Source of the DNA: DAOUCP01 sp034432155
GTDB lineage: Bacteria > Chloroflexota > Anaerolineae > Epilineales > Epilineaceae
NCBI GenBank assembly: GCA_034432155.1
Contig: DAOUCP010000113.1
Coordinates: forward strand, 1-64,000
Reading direction: 5' to 3'
Length of the DNA stretch: 64,000 nt
A program made the position numbers and the translations under genes. How positions within the stretch are numbered: position 1 is the stretch's first letter; every line of letters begins with the position of its first letter. Under the pieces are notes generated by a model. That model was not told the origin of the DNA. It made no database searches and saw only the letters and a list, made by a program, of their open reading frames with translations. Positions 59,374 to 64,000 of this stretch are shown one piece after another.

Positions 59374-61722
59374 TCAGTCGCGCTGAGCCACCGGCACGTA
59401 CAGATACCACACCGCACCCGCTGGATCGACCGTGCCGTATGCGAAGAGCCCCGCCGACGTGGCCAACCAGACGGTCCCATCCACGCCGATCGCCAGGTCG
59501 CGGACCAGCGCCCCCTCGGGCAAGCCGATCTCGGCGGCTTGGAACGCGTCGATCCACAAGCCGGCCGGGTTCTGGGCCGCCAGGATGCCACGGGCCGAGG
59601 CAAGCCACCGCTCGCCGTCCGGGCCATAGGCGGCCGCTGCCACCCAGTCATCGCCCACGCCGTTTGGGAAGAGCGGCGAGTTCGACAGGTCGATCACCGC
59701 TGCCCAGGTCTCGCCGGCGAACTGATTCTCGTACACGTGGGTGCTCACGGTGCGGCGGCTCGCCGGATCGAGGCTGTGGCGCTCCACCCACGTGAAGACC
59801 ACCGGCCGACCGTCCGGCCGCAAGCAAGCCGCGGTTGCGTGTCCGCCGGTGCGGTAGCGCGGCGACATGGCGACGTCCAGAAGAACGGGGAAGGGCACGC
59901 CACTTACCTGTGGCAGTGGATAGAGGGCCCGATGCCCCACAGCCCAACCACCGCTCGGTGCGCCGGCGGGTGCTGGGTTGGCGAGCAGCCGGACGGACGG
60001 CACACCCCGCCTCAGGGCCGTGGGATCGACATCCAAGATCAGGTCGCCTTGCAGGTGCCGGCCGGCCACATAGGGCCGCAGGCCAGCGATCCTGCAGGGG
60101 GCGATGCCGGTACAGCGGACCGTAGTCTCGACTGGCACCCGTGCGATGCCGGTCCGATCCACGAGCACCTCTTGGTGCAGTCGGACGCGACCGTCCGGTG
60201 ACCACTCGTCGGCTCCCTCGACGCGCCAGCTCTGACCATCGAAGTATTCGGCACCGATCCAAACATCGCCTCGCTCGTTGAATGCCCAGAAGCCCTCCAG
60301 GACCCCCAAGCGCCGAACGTCCTGGCTCTGCCGCATCACCGCCTGGCGCAAGTCGGCATAGAGGCGCCACGGGCCGTGCGCCAGGGCGGCTACCACGCCA
60401 TCCGGCCGGCGTTCGCCAAGGTAGACTCGCACCCACGCCGTGCCGTCGGCATCGGTGCTCACGCGCCGGACATCGTCGGACGCGAGCGGGGCGTTGGCAC
60501 GGCTAAAATGCCGCCAGCTTCGACCAGGAAGACGTGTGGGGAAGGCCGTCGGCATCGGTGATGGCATGACGGCAGTCGGTGTGCCAGTTGGTGGGGCGGT
60601 GGGCGAGGCCGTCGGCGATCGTGTTCCCGTAGGCGTCGACGTGGCGGTCGCTACCATGGCCGTGCCCGTCAAGGTGCTGGTTGGAGTCCACAGTCCGGTG
60701 GCCGTCGCCGTACCGGGCTGGGTGGGCGTGGGCAGCACCGGTTGCGGCATGGCGAGAGCGATCCGCTGTGCCTTCCAGGAAGCAGTGAAGACGCCGAGTA
60801 GCTGCAGGTCCGCTGGATCGCTGGCATCCACAACCTCGAGCCCGCCATCCAAGCGGGCCACGAAGACGCGCTGCCCCTCGCCGGCAACGTCCACGAAGTC
60901 GCCCGGAAGAGAGCCGATCACAGAGGGCATCACCGGATCGCTGTCGTCCACGGCGCTCAGACCTCCCGGCTCGGAGCCGCTTGCCGTGGCCGCGACGTAC
61001 GTCATGTCGGCAACGGCTACGGCGCGCATGTCGCCTGACAGCGCGATCCCGCCGAGGCCAGCAGGCTGCGGCGGCTGCCGAATGTCGGCGATGGACAGGC
61101 CATGGATGGGCAGCCGACCCACGAGCAACAGCCATCGGTCGCGGATGGCCAGGTCCTCTGGGCGGCCGAGGAACAGACCCACTTGTTCGGGCTGGCTCGC
61201 ATCCGCTACCCGGACCACCACCACCCCGAGAGCCCCGGCGAGGTAAGCGTAATAGCCGTCCGCCACCACCGCCGTGGCACCGAGCTGCAGCGTTCCCAGC
61301 ACGGCCGGGGCCGTCGGGTCGGCCACATCGACCACGTGGAAGGACGTGGGGCTGACGAGGTACGCACGATCGCCAAACACGGCGACATCGGTGGCGTCTT
61401 CGGCGAGCGAACCGACGAGTTGCGGCGCCGTCGGATCGGTGACATCCACGATGGCCATACCGGCAGCGCCACGCGCGAGGTAGGCGTGCCCTTCCTGCAC
61501 GACGACCGCCCGGGTGCCCGTCAGATCAGCGACGGCGCCCACCTCCACCGGTGCGGCGGGGTCGGATACGTCTACCACGCGCAGCCCATCCTCGCCAGCA
61601 GCCACAAACACGTGCGAAACAGGCTGTGCCTGACGCGAGGGCAACGCCTCGAAGAGGCCGATGGCGGCCACGCCACCGACCACCACCAGCGCGACGCGAT
61701 GCGCGACACTTAGATCGTTCAC
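59374..61722 (-). CDS. Secreted LVIVD-repeat beta-propeller protein
   Basis: A protein of 782 residues from GTG 61722 (GGAAGG upstream; the open frame upstream runs into a DNA repeat). A signal/anchor (about 8-28) is followed by seven or so LVIVD blades to about 325 (DGLRVVDVSDPAAPVEVG, GMAIVDVTDPTAPQLVG, SFHVVDVADPTAPAVLG, GLEVVDASDPADLQLLG). After a PTPT linker (about 335-405) comes a second region (about 410-770) with propeller-like strands (AWVRVYLG, VWIGAEYFDG, TVWLATSAGLFAYG). It ends LYVPVAQRD. The role is probably surface protein-protein interaction. Confidence 0.88.
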   Translation of the reverse strand: MNDLSVAHRVALVVVGGVAAIGLFEALPSRQAQPVSHVFVAAGEDGLRVVDVSDPAAPVEVGAVADLTGTRAVVVQEGHAYLARGAAGMAIVDVTDPTAPQLVGSLAEDATDVAVFGDRAYLVSPTSFHVVDVADPTAPAVLGTLQLGATAVVADGYYAYLAGALGVVVVRVADASQPEQVGLFLGRPEDLAIRDRWLLLVGRLPIHGLSIADIRQPPQPAGLGGIALSGDMRAVAVADMTYVAATASGSEPGGLSAVDDSDPVMPSVIGSLPGDFVDVAGEGQRVFVARLDGGLEVVDASDPADLQLLGVFTASWKAQRIALAMPQPVLPTPTQPGTATATGLWTPTSTLTGTAMVATATSTPTGTRSPTASPTAPPTGTPTAVMPSPMPTAFPTRLPGRSWRHFSRANAPLASDDVRRVSTDADGTAWVRVYLGERRPDGVVAALAHGPWRLYADLRQAVMRQSQDVRRLGVLEGFWAFNERGDVWIGAEYFDGQSWRVEGADEWSPDGRVRLHQEVLVDRTGIARVPVETTVRCTGIAPCRIAGLRPYVAGRHLQGDLILDVDPTALRRGVPSVRLLANPAPAGAPSGGWAVGHRALYPLPQVSGVPFPVLLDVAMSPRYRTGGHATAACLRPDGRPVVFTWVERHSLDPASRRTVSTHVYENQFAGETWAAVIDLSNSPLFPNGVGDDWVAAAAYGPDGERWLASARGILAAQNPAGLWIDAFQAAEIGLPEGALVRDLAIGVDGTVWLATSAGLFAYGTVDPAGAVWYLYVPVAQRD

Positions 61723-61883
61723 CGGACGCCCCGCCTTCCTGGCCAAGATCTGGCTCCGCGATCCGAGCTTACACGCAGTGGAGCCTCGAATCAAGCCCCT
61801 GTGCCCAGACATTCGCGGACAAGGCAGCGCTGGGGGTAAGGCGCAAGGCCTCCAGCTTCGGGCCTGGATCGGGAATGGCATCT

Positions 61884-62035
61884 GCCGGATGGCGAAGGTG
61901 GGCTGGCGGCCTCGCGGCCGGAGCGCGAAGCTGGGGGTTGCGGCCCTGCAGCCGGAGCGCGAAGCCGTGGCTGTGGCCTCGCGGCCGGAGAGCGAAGGCG
62001 CGGTTGCGGCCTTCCAGCGGGATCGCGAGCCTGTC
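61884..62035. repeat. 33-34-bp tandem repeat, about 5 copies
   Basis: GCCGGAGCGCGAAGC-type cores occur at 61884, 61917, 61951, 61984 and 62018. It lies directly upstream of the LVIVD gene's start region. The remainder of 61723-62309 is otherwise empty. Confidence 0.8.
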
Positions 62036-62309
62036 AAGCGTCAGCTGGGAGGACTGCCCCAGCCTTCCTGTCCTGCACCGGTCATCGGCTGGACACGAGC
62101 CGAGTCCCCAATGAGAGTGCGCCCAGCTGGCGTCGTGCCGACACGACCAGAAGCTTGTGGCGCACGGGTGCCATGGCGCCGCCCAGGACCTCGCCACCAT
62201 CCCCACCGCCACTCGCCGGCCGACGTGCCCCCCGGGCCTTCAGGCGCGTCGTCCGTAGACTGCTGATGAAGCAGGGGCGTGAGCTATCGCCCCTGTCTGC
62301 GGGCGCTGC

Positions 62310-62543
62310 GTGCGGGACGACTTCCCCCACGTCCGGATCCCGTACCGAACCACGACGGAGCTAGGGCTACGGGAGCGCTTCCACCAGACGTTCCAGGCGG
62401 AAGAGGTTTCCTTTCGTCTCTACGACGAGGCCGAGCACCTTCGACACTGCTTCGCCGAGTTTCCCAACCGCACCAACCCTGTCCGACCACACGGGGCACT
62501 CCGCCCGCGACGAGGTGATCCCTCGGCGCCGGCCGACGGGTAG
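62310..62543 (+). pseudogene. Transposase/integrase C-terminal remnant
   Basis: The frame gives LRERFHQTFQAEEVSFRLYD and LRHCFAEF ... PVRPHGALRPRRGDP. These match the end of the DDE integrase core of IS3/IS481-type transposases (ERFHRTLK...; N...RPHxALGxxxP). The catalytic core upstream is missing and no inverted repeats are visible, so it is a fragment. Confidence 0.6.
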
Positions 62544-62658
62544 GTGCACGGGCGGTAAATTCGAATCCCCCTGCGAGCCGCTGGGTAGCGCGTGCTGTCC
62601 AACCAACCCCGGGTTCCGCGCAGGACCATGCGTTGCCCATGCGCGGCTGGGACCGTCC

Positions 62659-62809
62659 CTTGACCCCGCGCACGAGCGGGGACTACGTAGCGGCGGCCGG
62701 GCTGCCCCGGCTTGACAGGCTTGACCCCCCGCACGAGCGGGGACGACTGGCGATCGCCAAGCTCGCCAAGCGGCTACGGCCTTGACCCCCCCGCACGAGC
62801 GGGGACTAC
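62659..62809. CRISPR. CRISPR-like array: three 28-29-bp repeats, 61-bp period
   Basis: Repeats at 62659-62686, 62720-62747 and 62781-62809 share CTTGACCCC(C)CGCACGAGCGGGGAC. The 33-base intervals between them are unrelated to each other. Read in reverse the core is CCCCGCTCGTGCGGGG, the palindrome typical of type I-E repeats, and 61 bp is the usual I-E period. No cas gene is in the window and the array is very short. Since many non-CRISPR repeats of similar period occur here, the identification is tentative. Confidence 0.45.
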
Positions 62810-62907
62810 CATGGCCAGCGTGGGGTGTTCCGCTCTGTCTACTGCCCGCCAACTGCCCCGGCGTGCCCCCGCCGTGCGACAGATCGCTCCGCCATGGAGG
62901 TGCCCCC

Positions 62908-64000
62908 ATGTCCCCTCTCTGCGCCCGACGAGCCGTCCGCCGCCTGGTCGCTCTGGTCATCCCCGCCACCCTCGCCCTCACGACAGGCACCTCCACCCCG
63001 GAGGTGGCCGGGGCGCCACCGCCAACCCCGCCGGTGCGGCCCGACCGGGCCACGCCCATTGACGCCGCCAAGGCCACGCAGCGGTCCCCCGTGCTCGTCG
63101 CCGACGGCGACGGCAACCTTTATGCCATCTGGCAGGACTTCCGCGATCAGGGCGGCTCCCGGCTGCGCTTCGCCTTCCGACCGGCCGGCGGCGGCTGGCA
63201 ACCCAGCCAGCGGGTCAGCCGCGACAACGTCTTTCAATGGCGCCCGACCCTGGCCATCGACGGCGGTGGCAACGTCTACGCCGCCTGGTTGGAGGACCGT
63301 GCGGACCAGGACAAGGTTTACTTCGCCTTTCGTCCGTCGGGCGGGGCGTGGGGCGAGGGCGAAGCCCTCACCCGCGGCCTGTCGCGACAGGAGGAGCAGG
63401 CGCGGCCGGCCCTGGCGGTGAACCGTCGTGGCGATGCCGTCCTCGCCTGGGCGCAGGGGTCAAACCAGACCAAGCAGCACGCCGTCTACGCCGCGATGCG
63501 TCCGGCCGGCGGTGACTGGGCAGCGGCCGAGCGTCTGGCAGAGTTCAGCGGCGAGCTGTGGCGGTTCGACGCGGACGTTGCCATCGACGACTGGGGGGGC
63601 GCGCACGTTCTCTGGAGTGCCGCGCCCGAGGGTCCACGGCTGTACGCCACCCGTGCGCCGGGTGGGCCGTGGACCACGCCGTTGGACGTACGCCAGGGCA
63701 GTGGCGGTGAGGTGGCAACACCTCGCCTCGCGCTCGACAGCGCGGGCAACGCCCACGCGGTGTGGCAGGAGGAGCGCGACGGCGATGTCGACATCTACGG
63801 CGCTTACCGGCCGGCCGGCGGGCCATGGAGCACCAGCCTCCGCATCAGCGACGATGGTGGCGGCAGGCTGCAGAGCGTGCCCGACATCGCAGTCGACGGC
63901 GCGGGCAACGCCATCGCGACGTGGACGGACGGGCGCCGGGGCATAGGGGATATGTACGCCTCCGTGCGCCCGCGCAGCGGCGGATGGAGTGCCAATGTGC
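62908..64000 (+). CDS. Secreted beta-propeller protein, 3' end beyond window
   Basis: The frame is open for 364 codons to the window edge. GGAGG lies 7 bases before ATG 62908, followed by a signal peptide (about 1-34). The protein is then built of about 60-residue repeats: DGDGNLYAIWQDFRDQ, then RFAFRPAGGGW; DGGGNVYAAWLEDR, then YFAFRPSGGAWGEGE; DSAGNAHAVWQEER, then YGAYRPAGGPW. This is the pattern of BNR/sialidase-like six- or seven-blade propellers without recognisable catalytic residues. Partial at the 3' end. Confidence 0.85.
   Translation, partial: MSPLCARRAVRRLVALVIPATLALTTGTSTPEVAGAPPPTPPVRPDRATPIDAAKATQRSPVLVADGDGNLYAIWQDFRDQGGSRLRFAFRPAGGGWQPSQRVSRDNVFQWRPTLAIDGGGNVYAAWLEDRADQDKVYFAFRPSGGAWGEGEALTRGLSRQEEQARPALAVNRRGDAVLAWAQGSNQTKQHAVYAAMRPAGGDWAAAERLAEFSGELWRFDADVAIDDWGGAHVLWSAAPEGPRLYATRAPGGPWTTPLDVRQGSGGEVATPRLALDSAGNAHAVWQEERDGDVDIYGAYRPAGGPWSTSLRISDDGGGRLQSVPDIAVDGAGNAIATWTDGRRGIGDMYASVRPRSGGWSANV

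Overview
This is a high-GC (mostly about 65-70%) bacterial chromosome window that looks like Chloroflexota (an Ardenticatenia/Anaerolineae-like lineage). The reasons are the many secreted proteins with Pro/Thr-rich PTPTPT linkers and YLPxx motifs, the phosphatase / DUF3090 / SCO1664 triad, leaderless -10 promoters, a short primary sigma factor, and LVIVD, lamin-tail, LysM and DUF2723 proteins. Assignment to phylum is inference from gene content; no rRNA is present.

Layout. 0.2-3.2 kb: a secreted beta-helix protein and a small membrane protein. 3.3-4.9 kb: degraded IS1634-like transposase and noncoding wreckage. 4.9-13.5 kb: an accessory block on the minus strand, with a type III-like adenine methyltransferase, a MntA/HepT toxin-antitoxin pair, a wrecked partner restriction endonuclease, a degenerate receiver protein, AT-rich membrane proteins and a 1-Cys-type peroxiredoxin. 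14-16.5 kb: a GyrI-like protein, gene remnants and tRNA-Leu(UAA). 16.5-26.5 kb: secreted/cell-surface proteins (lamin-tail, degenerate LytM), inositol monophosphatase overlapping a macrodomain protein, a META-domain lipoprotein and 3-hydroxyacyl-CoA dehydrogenase. 26.8-30.2 kb: the primary sigma factor, divergent from the phosphatase/DUF3090/SCO1664 triad. 30.3-37.9 kb: a minus-strand operon of two paralogous VWA proteins enclosing translin, Obg and a NadD-RdgB fusion. 38-44.3 kb: OsmC, then etfB-etfA-acyl-CoA dehydrogenase and 1-pyrroline-5-carboxylate dehydrogenase (fatty/amino acid oxidation feeding electrons to ETF). 44.8-49.9 kb: a propeller pseudogene, a cyclase-family protein, an LCP protein, a HemC-like protein lacking the cofactor cysteine, and a LysM protein. 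49.9-64 kb: secreted proteins, a GT2/DUF2723 glycosylation pair, an 821-residue orphan, an LVIVD propeller, a transposase remnant with a CRISPR-like three-repeat array, and a partial secreted propeller gene running off the end.

The most unusual feature is spread over the whole window. Most spacers longer than about 100 bp carry a private tandem repeat with a unit of 31-61 bp and 2-5 copies, often starting at or inside the 3' end of a gene. I count 14 such arrays with unrelated units. The other leading observations are the NadD-RdgB fusion, the HemC-like protein without its cofactor cysteine, an AT-rich target-recognition segment inside the methyltransferase next to a restriction enzyme that has lost its ATPase core, and the 61-bp-period CRISPR-like array.

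All coordinates and translations were read by eye from the sequence. Family names come from recalled motif patterns, not from a search.
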